In this document: positions 1-9,574 of the stretch, piece by piece
How positions within the stretch are numbered: position 1 is the stretch's first letter
Layout: each line of letters opens with the position of its first letter
From: Rhodopirellula sp. P2
GTDB lineage: Bacteria > Planctomycetota > Planctomycetia > Pirellulales > Pirellulaceae
Length of the DNA stretch: 64,000 nt
NCBI RefSeq assembly: GCF_028768465.1
Contig: NZ_CP118225.1
Span: 2,709,001 to 2,773,000 of the forward strand
Reading direction: 5' to 3'
The notes under the pieces: generated by a model
Databases searched by the model: none
Seen by the model: only the letters and a program-made list of their open reading frames with translations
What the model was told of the DNA's origin: nothing
Program-made: the position numbers and the translations under genes

Positions 1-1512
1 CAACAGGTTCAAATGCTCTCGCAAGTTCAAGATGACTTGTTCACCCGGTTCCAATCCCGACAGGATGTGGCCCATTGTGTCATTGATGGCGCCCACTTCG
101 ACTTTCCGGGTTTCGAATTCCATTGGTCCGGTTTGCACCAGCGAGTACATGTTGCCGCCATGTTCGTACAATCCCTGGATCGGCACTTGAGTTGCCTCTG
201 GAATTTGTTGGATGAAGATTTCGACGGCGGTCGTCATGCCGGTCCGGATGACTTCTGGTGGGTCGATGATTTCGATGGTGGTGGCGTACTCTTTGACGGA
301 AGAGCTGAACCAGCTTCCCGGTTCGGCGTAACGGTTCACCTTGGTGACGCGACCTTTGAGAACGACATCGGGCAAGGCATCCAAGCGAATCTTGGCGGGC
401 ATGCCTTTTTTCAGCAGGGTGATCCGTGATTCATTGACTTTGCAGCGAACCTGCATGCGAGTGGGATCAGGAAGTTCAATGATGGCTTGGCGTTCACGCA
501 CTTGGGCCCCGGCCTCAACAACGAATTCGGCGTTGCCACCGCGTGAGCTGTATTTGTTGGCGTGAACGACCACGCCATCGGTTGGAGCGTAGATCACACA
601 GTGTTGAATTTGTTGCTCGACTTCGCCCAGTTCCTGTTGCTCGGAGAGCAGTTCTGCACGCGCGGCTGAGAGCGTGGCTTCGGCCGCATCAATGTCGCTG
701 TCGAATTGGACCAGCATCTTTCGGCGGGTCAGGTTTTGCAGCACCTTCAAGCGGGCTTCGGCCGATTCCAATTGGTTGCGAGCGTTGGCGAGCGCGAACT
801 TGTCGGCTTCGAGTTGCAATGATTTGACCAAGCCTTTGGCGACCAAGCGTTCGGTACTGCCGATGGCCAATTGAGCTTTTCGCAGCTCTTGTTCTGCGAC
901 GGCAATTTCACTCTGAATCGTTTTCTCATCGGTCTTGAAGACCCCTTCGAGGTATTCTTCCCGAGCAATTTTGGCTTGTTCAACCAGTGCCGATGCGGTC
1001 GCCACGTTGGCCTCCGCCGTGATCACCTGGATGCGATCTTCTTTCAGTTCCACTTCCAGATTGGAGGAGTCCAGTTCGACCAGTTTGTCGCCCTTGCGGA
1101 CTCGCGAGCCCTCGTCGATGACCCACAGAATCGATGTTCCCGAACCACCACGCGATTCAATCTGGCAGACGATTTCGGTGTTGCTGCTGCTCTCGATTTC
1201 TCCTTGCTCAATCACGGTGTGATCGAACGCTGCTTTGGTGGTCTTGGTCACGATCAAGTCGTCAATGCTGATCTGCGATTTCTGGGCGACGTATCGCTGG
1301 TAACCAAAGTAACCGCCCACTCCAAGCAGAATGAGGCAGATCAACAATCCGATCATGATCCCGCCGGTCCGTGGCGGACTGACAGAATCGGCTGGAGCCA
1401 CCCCCTTGGGAGTGCAGCAGCGGGATGGTTGGAGGAGTTGGCGAGCCGAACGAACGCGACTTCGCTCCGCAACGACATTCTGCCGTCGTGGGCTGGATTG
1501 GGATGATCGCAT
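1..1512 (-). CDS. HlyD/RND-type periplasmic adaptor (membrane fusion) protein, 3' end off the window
   Basis: The reading frame is open from an ATG at 1512 down to base 1 (504 codons), so the C-terminus lies outside the window. The order is a basic N-terminal tail of about 50 residues, one membrane segment (near residues 53-72, GIMIGLLICLILLGVGGYFG), a lipoyl-like half-motif (DEGSRVRKGDKLVELD), a long coiled-coil hairpin, the second lipoyl half (CVIYAPTDGVVVHA) and a beta-barrel part (KGMPAKIRLDALPDVVLKGRV). This is the architecture of adaptors that join an inner-membrane transporter to an outer-membrane exit duct. Substrate and partner cannot be told; a transporter gene would be expected just left of base 1. 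The UAP1-like gene lies 160 bases upstream on the same strand. Confidence 0.85.
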   Translation of the reverse strand, partial: MRSSQSSPRRQNVVAERSRVRSARQLLQPSRCCTPKGVAPADSVSPPRTGGIMIGLLICLILLGVGGYFGYQRYVAQKSQISIDDLIVTKTTKAAFDHTVIEQGEIESSSNTEIVCQIESRGGSGTSILWVIDEGSRVRKGDKLVELDSSNLEVELKEDRIQVITAEANVATASALVEQAKIAREEYLEGVFKTDEKTIQSEIAVAEQELRKAQLAIGSTERLVAKGLVKSLQLEADKFALANARNQLESAEARLKVLQNLTRRKMLVQFDSDIDAAEATLSAARAELLSEQQELGEVEQQIQHCVIYAPTDGVVVHANKYSSRGGNAEFVVEAGAQVRERQAIIELPDPTRMQVRCKVNESRITLLKKGMPAKIRLDALPDVVLKGRVTKVNRYAEPGSWFSSSVKEYATTIEIIDPPEVIRTGMTTAVEIFIQQIPEATQVPIQGLYEHGGNMYSLVQTGPMEFETRKVEVGAINDTMGHILSGLEPGEQVILNLREHLNLL

Positions 1513-1671
1513 GATTTTCAGGCGGGGGCCGTGGGGAGAGAACGGAGGGCTAACGGCTTGAACCCCAGAAATCAGCGAAGGTTTCGGGAGATTTCGTGCG
1601 GGGCGGTGAACACGGCAAGTCCACCAGTCGGGCCAATATGTTACTCCAACCAGACGATGTCCCAACCATTA

Positions 1672-3123
1672 TTAGCAAAAATATCGATCCGATGAGATCG
1701 TTTGCTCGGCCTCGGTTTGTCCCGGTTTGCTGATTTTCTCGCTGAGTTCTGCGGGATCCAAGGCAAATCGAGGGTTGATTTCGACCTGCACCGAATCGTC
1801 CACGCTGACGCCACAGGAACGCAGCCAACGCCGGTGCAGATCGCAAATCGCCTGGCGAGCCAATTCCGGGGTGTCCGTTGCCGCGCCGTTGGCATTCTTG
1901 ACCGGTGCAAAGGCGTCGGCGGGATCTGCTTCGCAAACGATCGTGTTTTTTGCATGCGGAAGCAGGTCAAAAATGAATTGTTCAAATTTGGTGGCGTTGG
2001 GGTGTTCCGGGGTCACCGGTTGCCCGTTTGCATCGAGATGAGGCACCTTTTTGCTGGCTCGGTGGATCGGCAGGGACGCGTCGAGTTGCAGCATTCGTTC
2101 GAGAAAGTTCAGGTCGAACAGGTGCACCGCGATGTTCCCCGCCCAGAGTTTCAGGCTGCCATCGGGGTTGGTCATCTCCGCGGCTGAGTCGGGTAAATCG
2201 CTGTACTCGATGATCTGAGTCTGCCCATCGATCTCGACGACATTGCCGACTTTCTCGGTCGGGTACCGTTTGCGGATGACTTGGGTGGTCATCTCGCTGC
2301 CGGCCAGCAAGTGGTGCCCAATGAAGATTGGATCGCACAAACCGACCAAGGGATTGTCGACTTGGAAATAGAACAGATGCTTCCGTTTGTTCTTTCGCAT
2401 CTCGTCCAAGCAACCGTTTTGCGAGAGTGCTCGCAGGGTCCCGCCATGACCGTCGGGGCTGAGCGCCAGCGAACCTTTCTCGGCCAGCAACACTTCGCCG
2501 GTCGCCGCATCGACGGCGGGCATCGTGCCCTGTTGAAAAATCGTGACTTGTTCGGGTTTCAGGCCCAGGTAGTCATTTTCCTCGAAGTAGCGGCGTGTTT
2601 CCTCATGGGTCGCTTCGCTGGTCATCAGATACAGCGGGACGTCCACGCCATACCTCTGGCCCGCTGCGATCAAGCGGTCGGCGAAAAACTGAAACAGCGT
2701 TCGGTCGCTCACCGGGCCCACCGGAAACATGCCTTTGGGTTGGTCAAATCCCAAGCGGGTGCCCTGGCCACCGGCGACCAGCACCGTCGCGATTTCACCC
2801 GCTCGCAAGGCTTCTTCGCCGCGCTGTTGGGCTTGCTCCAGGGTCCAGTCGCAGCCACTTCCGTCGCTGGCGACCGCTTGTGGCATGGAGGCCCGCGAGG
2901 CGAGTTCCGCGAAGTCGACGGATTTGTCCTTTCCTTCGACCAACGTTTTCAATCGAGCGAAGTCGATTTGTGCGATCTGGTGGCTCAAGTGGGACTGCCC
3001 GTCAGAATCGAGCGAGTCCCAGAATCGCAGCAACTGAGTTTGCTGGAATGGTTCCAAGCGTGCCTTCAGTTCCGCGAATGAAAGTGGCGATTGGCTTGGA
3101 GCAGATGGCTGGTCGGCAGACAT
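1672..3123 (-). CDS. UDPGP-family nucleotidyltransferase, UAP1-like (UDP-N-acetylglucosamine/UDP-sugar pyrophosphorylase)
   Basis: A 483-residue protein that should join UTP to a sugar-1-phosphate, giving UDP-sugar and pyrophosphate in the cytoplasm. Residues about 118-133 carry the nucleotide-binding signature GGQGTRLGFDQPKGMF; this form is closer to eukaryotic UAP1/AGX enzymes than to bacterial GalU or GlmU. Further UAP1-like blocks are LYLMTSEATHEETRRYF, SPDGHGGTLRAL, FYFQVDNPLVGLCDP and QIIEYSDLP. The frame is open further upstream to 3210, but the upstream residues look non-conserved and the ATG at 3123 gives a normal N-terminus. The sugar (GlcNAc-1-P, Glc-1-P or other) is inferred only from similarity to UAP1. 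Confidence 0.85.
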   Translation of the reverse strand: MSADQPSAPSQSPLSFAELKARLEPFQQTQLLRFWDSLDSDGQSHLSHQIAQIDFARLKTLVEGKDKSVDFAELASRASMPQAVASDGSGCDWTLEQAQQRGEEALRAGEIATVLVAGGQGTRLGFDQPKGMFPVGPVSDRTLFQFFADRLIAAGQRYGVDVPLYLMTSEATHEETRRYFEENDYLGLKPEQVTIFQQGTMPAVDAATGEVLLAEKGSLALSPDGHGGTLRALSQNGCLDEMRKNKRKHLFYFQVDNPLVGLCDPIFIGHHLLAGSEMTTQVIRKRYPTEKVGNVVEIDGQTQIIEYSDLPDSAAEMTNPDGSLKLWAGNIAVHLFDLNFLERMLQLDASLPIHRASKKVPHLDANGQPVTPEHPNATKFEQFIFDLLPHAKNTIVCEADPADAFAPVKNANGAATDTPELARQAICDLHRRWLRSCGVSVDDSVQVEINPRFALDPAELSEKISKPGQTEAEQTISSDRYFC

Positions 3124-3237
3124 TGGCAACGGCTGAGTTCTGGAGGAAACGCAAAGGAATGAAATCGCGAGCAGACTCAGCATATTCTGTTCCAAGAAGA
3201 TGCCAGCCACCCGTTGGAGAGATTCACGGAAACAACG

Positions 3238-3993
3238 TCAACTGGTTTCCGAACGTGGGAATGCTGCCGGTTGGCCGAACCAATCCGGATGAAAATCCTG
3301 CCGAACGGCGAGCAGGACGGCCTTGCCGTGTTGGTGCGGGGCACCGTGGGTGGTGTCCCACTCCAGTCGTTCTTCATACCGCAAGACTCGCAGGCGTGAT
3401 TCGGCCTCGCAGGCCCACCCAACCAATTGGTTGGGACGGAAATAATTGATCACGGCGCCTGCCGTTTCGCTGACAGGTTGGTCGCTTTCCTTGCCCGGTG
3501 ATTGGTCACTGCCGGGATCTTCGGTGGTGTGAACCTGGGTGTACAGCATGCCTTGCGAGGTCAACGCGGCGCACATCTTCTTCCAGACGGCGGGGGCGTC
3601 GGTGCCGGGAATGTGGTCCAGGACGGTGGTGGCGATGACCGCGGAATAGCAGTCGGCGTCCATGGATAGTTCGCGGACATCGCAGACCAGGGTTTTGACC
3701 CGGTCGGACAAGTTCGCTCGTTCGGCGCGTTCGCGAATTCGGTCCAGCCCGCGTTCACTGACGTCCACCGACGTCACGTCGTACCCCGCCGCTGCCAGTG
3801 CCAGCGTGTCTCGACCGGCCCCGGCCCCCAGGTCGATGGCCTTGGGGCGGGCGGATCGCGACGATTCGGCTGAGGCGGTCTGTTTCAGATAAGCCGCCAA
3901 TTCTGGCGACGGTTGCATCCCATAGGCGATGTTTTCGCGGTCGTAGGCTTCGAAAAAGAAGTCGTTGGACGGGTCATCGGTGACTGGATTCAC
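3238..3993 (-). CDS. Class I SAM-dependent methyltransferase, TehB-like
   Basis: A 251-residue soluble protein. Motif I of the SAM-binding Rossmann fold is at residues 52-64 (AIDLGAGAGRDTL), followed by the acidic end of beta-2 (VTSVDVSE), the motif around CDVRELSM, and TTVLDHIPG in the motif IV position. The opening PSNDFFFEAYDRENIAYGMQPSPEL resembles TehB/UbiE-type small-molecule methyltransferases. The substrate cannot be determined. It is divergently transcribed from the DUF1549/DUF1553 gene with 81 bases between them, so the two may share a promoter region. It ends 115 bases before the UAP1-like start on the same strand. Confidence 0.75.
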   Translation of the reverse strand: MNPVTDDPSNDFFFEAYDRENIAYGMQPSPELAAYLKQTASAESSRSARPKAIDLGAGAGRDTLALAAAGYDVTSVDVSERGLDRIRERAERANLSDRVKTLVCDVRELSMDADCYSAVIATTVLDHIPGTDAPAVWKKMCAALTSQGMLYTQVHTTEDPGSDQSPGKESDQPVSETAGAVINYFRPNQLVGWACEAESRLRVLRYEERLEWDTTHGAPHQHGKAVLLAVRQDFHPDWFGQPAAFPRSETS

Positions 3994-4074
3994 GCTGATA
4001 CAGACTGTCTGAAGAAATCGGATAAAGTGGAGTGGTCATTGGCAAGATAGCCCGCCGGAAAGCGAAACACACTT

Positions 4075-6303
4075 ATGCCTTCCATTGAACCCACGATCGA
4101 CCCAAGCGACGAGTCCCCTGATTCTTTCGCTGAAAGTACGCTCGTGACGGCCGAATTGGTGACTCCGCCGGTCGTCACGGCTGAACTCGTGCCGCGTTGG
4201 AAACGAGCTCTGACGTCCGTGCGACGTTGGGGGTTGTTGCTGGTTTTAACGTTGCTGACGTTTGGGTTCTTGAGCTCCGGATTGAGTCCGGACCCTTCGG
4301 CAATCTTTGACGAGAGTGATCGTGACGCCACTCCGGTGGCTCAACGTGACCGTCAGACAGAGGCTCAAGCGACATCGACGGACGCCGGTTTGGCTGAGAT
4401 CGATCGCGTCTCGGTCGAGCCCGTTCGATTGCAGGCGTCTGAGCGGGCCTCCTTGAGTGGCTCGACTTCACAGGCAGCGGATTCCAAACAAAATTTGATC
4501 GCAACAATCCTCGAGGAGCAATGGCGGTCCGGACTGGAGGCACGCGGTTTGGAAGCTGGCCCGATGGCGGATTGGTTGACGGTTTGTCGTCGACTTTCGT
4601 TGTCTTTGGCGGGGACCGGATTGTCACTGGAAGAAATTCGATCGCTGCAACGCTTGCCCGAGGCGGACCGTGTGGCGACGCATCGGGAACGCCTGCTTCG
4701 GAGCGACCGCTTTCATCATTACTGGGCGGAACGAACGGCTCGCTATTTGGTCGGTGCCGACGAGGGACCCTTCATTGTTTACCGCGGACGGCGTTTTCGC
4801 ACCTGGTTGGCCAATCATTACGCGATGAACACGCCTTACGACGAATTGGTGCGGATGTTGATCACGGCCGAAGGTGTTTGGACGGACCGACCGGAAGTCA
4901 ACTTTCACACGGTCACGTTCGACAGCGGCGACGATGCTCCCGATCCGATCCGTTTGGCAGCTCGGACGACACGAGCCTTTTTGGGCGTGCGGATTGATTG
5001 CCTGCAATGCCACGATGATTTCTTGGGGAACGTTTCACTGGGGGATGCATCTTGGGTCAGGCCCAACACGGCTGCTGAGGCAGCCGTCACTGAAACCGAT
5101 GCATCCGAAGCGGAATCCAGTGGGTTGCTTCGCGAAGGGGCGCAAGAAGATTTTCATTCGTTGGCAGCGTTCTTCACGGCTGCGACGAGTGAAGGGGTGC
5201 AGGGGCTGAAAGACAAACGAGCGGACTACGAGTACCAGTACTTGTATGCGGACGAGACGGTGCCGGTTGAGCCCAACGTCCCGTTCCGCCGAGACTTGTT
5301 GCCCCCGCGACCGCAGCAGAAATTGGAAACAGAAGAGGATGTTGCTGGCCAAAATGAGGCGGCTGGAGAACAGGGGGCCGCAGAACAAGATTTGGATTCG
5401 GAGCCCCAAGCCGATGAACCCAAGCTTGTGTTGAAGGATCTTGGCACGATGGAAACCGGTGGCGAATCCGGAAACAGCGAGCTGCCCCAGCACATGAGTG
5501 ACCGGGAACGGTTGGCGTACTGGTTGACTCATCCCGAAAACAAGCCCGCTGCTCGGGCCGCCGTGACTCGGGTTTGGACCCTGTTGTTTGGGCGGCCGCC
5601 GGCCATGGAAACCGAGTATGGATTTCAGGTGGGGGAGGTCGATAATTTGCCATTGGACTCGCCTCCTTCGGAGCTGATCGAAACCTTGACGGAGGCGTTT
5701 GTCGACGGCGGGTTTGATGTCCGGGAATTGATTCGCTTGATCACGAATGCCCCCGCGTTTCGAGTGAGCAGTCGGGCGGACTTTGACGTCACCGAACAAC
5801 ATGAATTGGCGATGGCTGTGTTCCCCGTGACTCGATTGCGGAGCGAACAAGTCGCAGGTGCAACCATTCAGTCCGGACGCGTCAAAACGATCAATCGTGA
5901 TTCGTCTTTCTTGGTTCAGTTGCAACAGTTCGGAAGCCTGAACGACTTTCTGAAGCGGTACGGCGATTTAGGCGAGGATGAATTCACACCTCAACCGGTC
6001 ACCATCACTCAGCGGTTGGTGATGTTGAACGGGAAGTTGGTCAGTGAAACGGCGTCACCGAACCCCATTCTGAACGCCTCATCGCACATCGAAATGTTCG
6101 CTCGAAACGATCAAGAAGTCGTGCGAACGTTGTATTTGACGGTTTTGAATCGAGAACCGACCGAGCCTGAGATGAAGCATTTCACCACTCGGCTCACCCC
6201 CGAGAGTCGCAATCAAAGCGATCCGCCGACCTCACGGAAACAAGAGATCACGGATCTCACGTGGGCCTTGCTCAACAGCAGTGAGTTCGCCTGGAACCAT
6301 TGA
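4075..6303 (+). CDS. DUF1549/DUF1553 domain protein with one heme-binding CxxCH motif
   Basis: A 742-residue planctomycete-type protein. A single hydrophobic segment near residues 52-70 (WGLLLVLTLLTFGFLSSGL) suggests anchoring to the cytoplasmic membrane with the rest outside. The DUF1549 part (about 150-330) contains the CLQCHDD motif near residue 309, a c-type heme site. A charged, Glu-rich linker (about 420-470) separates it from DUF1553 (about 480-735), recognisable by SDRERLAYWLTHPENKPAARAAVTRVW-type sequence and the end TLYLTVLNREPTEPEM. The DUF1501 gene follows 36 bases downstream, the usual partner. The pair is thought to work in periplasmic catabolism, but the reaction is not known. 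Confidence 0.85.
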   Translation: MPSIEPTIDPSDESPDSFAESTLVTAELVTPPVVTAELVPRWKRALTSVRRWGLLLVLTLLTFGFLSSGLSPDPSAIFDESDRDATPVAQRDRQTEAQATSTDAGLAEIDRVSVEPVRLQASERASLSGSTSQAADSKQNLIATILEEQWRSGLEARGLEAGPMADWLTVCRRLSLSLAGTGLSLEEIRSLQRLPEADRVATHRERLLRSDRFHHYWAERTARYLVGADEGPFIVYRGRRFRTWLANHYAMNTPYDELVRMLITAEGVWTDRPEVNFHTVTFDSGDDAPDPIRLAARTTRAFLGVRIDCLQCHDDFLGNVSLGDASWVRPNTAAEAAVTETDASEAESSGLLREGAQEDFHSLAAFFTAATSEGVQGLKDKRADYEYQYLYADETVPVEPNVPFRRDLLPPRPQQKLETEEDVAGQNEAAGEQGAAEQDLDSEPQADEPKLVLKDLGTMETGGESGNSELPQHMSDRERLAYWLTHPENKPAARAAVTRVWTLLFGRPPAMETEYGFQVGEVDNLPLDSPPSELIETLTEAFVDGGFDVRELIRLITNAPAFRVSSRADFDVTEQHELAMAVFPVTRLRSEQVAGATIQSGRVKTINRDSSFLVQLQQFGSLNDFLKRYGDLGEDEFTPQPVTITQRLVMLNGKLVSETASPNPILNASSHIEMFARNDQEVVRTLYLTVLNREPTEPEMKHFTTRLTPESRNQSDPPTSRKQEITDLTWALLNSSEFAWNH

Positions 6304-6339
6304 GGCCCGCCCCGTGTGGGAAACCAACTGGAGACGTTC

Positions 6340-7689
6340 ATGAGTATGTCGTTCAACGATCAAGCTGGATCCACCTTTGGATGGAGTCGTTCCTTGCCGA
6401 GTGGTTTGTGCAGCGCTGAGGTCCATCTTTCGCGCCGCCGACTTTTGGGGGCCGGATCGGCCTTGATGATGTCGTCGCTGGCACGTCGTTTGACGTTGGC
6501 GGCCGAGCAACAAGCGGATTCGGGGAAGCCGCCGAAGAGTGTGATTCTGTTGTGGATGGAAGGCGGTCCAAGCCAATTGGAAACCTTCGATCCACATCCA
6601 GGGACCAAGTTCGGTGGCGAGGTCGGCGACGTTGCAACCACAGCGAAGGATCTGCGGATCGCGGACACGATGCCGCGATTGGCGGAGCAGATGCACTTGT
6701 GTTCTTTGGTCCGAAGTGTGGTCGGCAAGGAAGGCGATCATGAACGCGCGATTTATGCCATGAAGTCCGGCTATCGGCCGGATCCCACGTTGGAACATCC
6801 CTCGATTGGAAGCATTCTGTGTCATGCGGATGACGCGGGGGCTGACATCCCGCGGCACATTTCGATTTTGGCTGGGCGGTCCGCCGCGACGGGCGGATAC
6901 CTCGGGCCGCAGTTCGATGCTTTCAAAACAGGCGACCCGTTGGAGCCTGTTCCTGACGTTCGGCCCAGAGTCGATGAATCACGTTACCAACGTCGGCTCA
7001 GTGCATTGACCAACGTTTTGGAACCGCAGTTCACACGGGGGCGGATTCGGGATTTGCAAGAGAATCGAACGTTGCATTTGGCGGGAACGCAAGCGGCTCG
7101 AAAGATGATGTCGAGTGATCAGTTGACCGCGTTTGATATCAAAGAAGAACCGCAAGCCGAGCTGGATGCCTTCGGTGATCATGCCTTTGGGCGGGGTTGC
7201 TTGGCTGCATCCCGGTTGGTGGAAGTCGGCGTTCGATGTGTGGAAGTGACGCTCAGCGGATGGGACAGCCACATCAACAATCACAGCTTGCAATCCAGTG
7301 CGGCGGGTACCTTGGACGCAGGCATCGCGGCGCTCCTGAAACGTTTGGAAGAACGTGGGCTGCTGGAATCCACGTTGGTCGTTTGCGGTGGTGAGTTTGG
7401 TCGCACGCCGCAACTCAATCCGGCGGCAGGTCGTGATCACTGGATTCACGGTTTCAGCACATTGTTGGCTGGCGGTGGCATTCGTCGTGGCCATGTGCAT
7501 GGTGCCACGGGGCCCGAGCCCAATCCCGACAAGCCAGATGCGCATGTCGTGGCCCCCGTCACGATCCCGGATCTGCATGCCACGATCCTGTCCACGTTGG
7601 GACTGGATCCGACGGAAGAGTTGGACACTCCGATTGGACGACCGATGAAACGCAGCGAAGGGCAGGTCATCGAATCGGTCATCGCTTAG
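6340..7689 (+). CDS. DUF1501 domain protein, Tat-exported
   Basis: A 449-residue protein. A GTG start at 6316 is possible, but the ATG at 6340 has a GGAG ribosome site seven bases before it and is preferred. Residues 31-37 (SRRRLLG) form a twin-arginine export signal followed by a hydrophobic stretch, so the folded protein is probably sent out of the cytoplasm. The mature part begins with SVILLWMEGGPSQLETFDPH, the standard DUF1501 opening, and includes CGGEFGRTP and GRDHW blocks shared with the sulfatase/alkaline phosphatase superfamily. It forms a two-gene unit with the DUF1549/DUF1553 gene. Catalytic activity is not established. Confidence 0.85.
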   Translation: MSMSFNDQAGSTFGWSRSLPSGLCSAEVHLSRRRLLGAGSALMMSSLARRLTLAAEQQADSGKPPKSVILLWMEGGPSQLETFDPHPGTKFGGEVGDVATTAKDLRIADTMPRLAEQMHLCSLVRSVVGKEGDHERAIYAMKSGYRPDPTLEHPSIGSILCHADDAGADIPRHISILAGRSAATGGYLGPQFDAFKTGDPLEPVPDVRPRVDESRYQRRLSALTNVLEPQFTRGRIRDLQENRTLHLAGTQAARKMMSSDQLTAFDIKEEPQAELDAFGDHAFGRGCLAASRLVEVGVRCVEVTLSGWDSHINNHSLQSSAAGTLDAGIAALLKRLEERGLLESTLVVCGGEFGRTPQLNPAAGRDHWIHGFSTLLAGGGIRRGHVHGATGPEPNPDKPDAHVVAPVTIPDLHATILSTLGLDPTEELDTPIGRPMKRSEGQVIESVIA

Positions 7690-7811
7690 GAAGCGATCGG
7701 GAACGAAGCGATCGGGATTCAAGCGTCAGGCACCTGCTGCCGGAACGGACCCTGGGTGCCGCTTGGATTGCGAACGCCGTTTAGTGCTCGTTCAGCAGAT
7801 CGTGATCAGTC
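7690..7811. other. Short spacer between convergent genes
   Basis: There are 122 bases between the stop codons of the DUF1501 and zinc-ribbon genes. The only structure seen is an imperfect tandem near 7691-7722 (GAAGCGATCGGGA followed by another copy after two to three bases). No clear terminator hairpin was found. Confidence 0.4.
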
Positions 7812-9503
7812 TCACTGTGCTGGTTGGATCCAGTTGATTTCAAACGATGCGGGCTCTTCGGAAACATCGAGGTTTCCAAAGGCGACTGCGGTGATCGTTT
7901 GTGCCTCGACGTCGTCCGCGAATGTGACAGGGTAAGCCTTGCCGCCCATCAATCGAACTTGATAGCCATCGGATCCTTCTGCAGCCACGAATTTTCCGAG
8001 AATGAATGCCCCGTCGGTTTGCCGATCCTCTTGGGGAGTGTCGATCCAAGCTGGCACTTGCTTGGCAAAGGAACGGAACAGATCTGCGTTGGTTTTGATG
8101 CGATCAACCAAGGGTTGCAGTTGGTCAAATTGGTCCGCCGAAGTTTCCGTGGACAACCTCGAAAGCATGCCATAGGCGAAGGCAACCGCTTGGCCGTACT
8201 TGGGGTCCTGGGCGTCCATGTTCTCGAGTCGATTGAGAACCATCCCGATTTCATTGACCGACTCCGCTAGCTTGGACTCACCGTTGTTGGGGGTGTCATT
8301 GGCAGGGGCGTCGACAGGATCCAATTCGCTCGGCAGATCCAATCCCTCTGAAGCCGCTTTCATCACGGCAGGCGGCAAGCCGGGAAGGCCCGTCACAGGT
8401 TCTTGCTCGGCAGGTTCTTCTGACGCGAGATCTTCCAGAGCGGTGTCAGGGAGTTGCATGGCCGTGCCGTCTGATTCGACGGGCGGTTTGGCCACTTCGG
8501 TGACGGGAGCGTCGTCGGTCGGCATTGCGAAATCATCCGTGTCCAAAACGGCGTTGTTGACCGCGTTGTTCAACTCCGCCAAGGCTTCTGAGGCGGGGTC
8601 GGTGGCAGGAACCATGTCGGTTTCAGACGTGTCCAATTCGACGGGAGGGGCAGGCGTGGTCTCGTCGTCACCGCCGTTGGCGAGGTCCTCGCCCAGTGAG
8701 CGACCCTCCGGCGAGTCGTCCATGATTGGCGGAACATATCCACCCGGAGCGGATGGGACCGATGCCGATCGACTGACTTGATTGGACGCACTGTAGGTTC
8801 CGTCGAGCGGATAAAATCCGAGGTTGGGAAGGGCATCGAGGTACCACAACAATCCACCACCGATGGGCAGCGCCAGCAACGCCCCGAGGACGGGCGACCC
8901 AACGGTTTTGAGCAGGGACTTCTTTCGACGACGCGACTTGTCGCTGGTGTAGATCGCCATCGGTGCAGCGTCCGTTGCGACGCCCTGTTCCGATTCTGAT
9001 TTGTCTTCTGGGATGATGAATTCTTCCAAGTCTTCTGCGGTTGCAGGAGCTTCTGGAGAACCAAAGTCCGGTGCTTCGTCGGTAGCCTCGAAGGAATCCG
9101 AGTCCCGCATCTCTGAGCCAGCCACTTGATCCGCTTCGAAGTCGACCGCGTCGAGTGATTCGGAGTCGCTCACCTCAGGTGGTTCTGCGGGAACCCCCCT
9201 GCTCTCCAGTTCCGTGTCTTCCAGTTCGGGGACGGTGTCAGCCGACGTGAAGCTGGCTAACTCCGCGGGTTCTTCGTCGTCCGATTCAATCGCATCCAGA
9301 TCTGACAGAGGGTCAGTGGCAGTGTTCAAATCATCACCCACCACAATCAATGCGGGCGGCATTGCTGACTCGATTTCCTGTTGATCCAACGTCGACAAGC
9401 ACCATGGGCACTGGATTTGTGCGGACGTTGCCACCTGACCCGATAGCAAACGATCAGGAATCCGGACCGATTCGTGACAGCGAGGACAAGAGGTGACCAA
9501 CAT
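7812..9503 (-). CDS. Membrane protein with N-terminal zinc ribbon and acidic linkers, function unknown
   Basis: The ATG at 9503 begins MLVTSCPRCHESVRIPD; the frame extends further upstream to 9560, but starting here puts a CxxC...CxxC zinc ribbon (Cys6, Cys9, Cys32, Cys35) at the very N-terminus. An acidic region (about 45-185) then leads to a basic patch (KSRRRKKS) and one membrane segment (about 197-218, VLGALLALPIGGGLLWYLDA). The outer part is rich in Asp, Glu, Pro and Ser and ends in a small folded domain (about 470-563). The basic patch before the membrane segment suggests the ribbon is cytoplasmic. It could sense or scaffold something, but no family was recognised. It lies 71 bases downstream of the AI-2E-type gene. 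Confidence 0.7.
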   Translation of the reverse strand: MLVTSCPRCHESVRIPDRLLSGQVATSAQIQCPWCLSTLDQQEIESAMPPALIVVGDDLNTATDPLSDLDAIESDDEEPAELASFTSADTVPELEDTELESRGVPAEPPEVSDSESLDAVDFEADQVAGSEMRDSDSFEATDEAPDFGSPEAPATAEDLEEFIIPEDKSESEQGVATDAAPMAIYTSDKSRRRKKSLLKTVGSPVLGALLALPIGGGLLWYLDALPNLGFYPLDGTYSASNQVSRSASVPSAPGGYVPPIMDDSPEGRSLGEDLANGGDDETTPAPPVELDTSETDMVPATDPASEALAELNNAVNNAVLDTDDFAMPTDDAPVTEVAKPPVESDGTAMQLPDTALEDLASEEPAEQEPVTGLPGLPPAVMKAASEGLDLPSELDPVDAPANDTPNNGESKLAESVNEIGMVLNRLENMDAQDPKYGQAVAFAYGMLSRLSTETSADQFDQLQPLVDRIKTNADLFRSFAKQVPAWIDTPQEDRQTDGAFILGKFVAAEGSDGYQVRLMGGKAYPVTFADDVEAQTITAVAFGNLDVSEEPASFEINWIQPAQ

Positions 9504-9574
9504 GAGCGAAACCAATTCGGCGGGAACTGTTTGATACGAGATGGGACGTATTGTAACCACGCATGGCAGCGATT

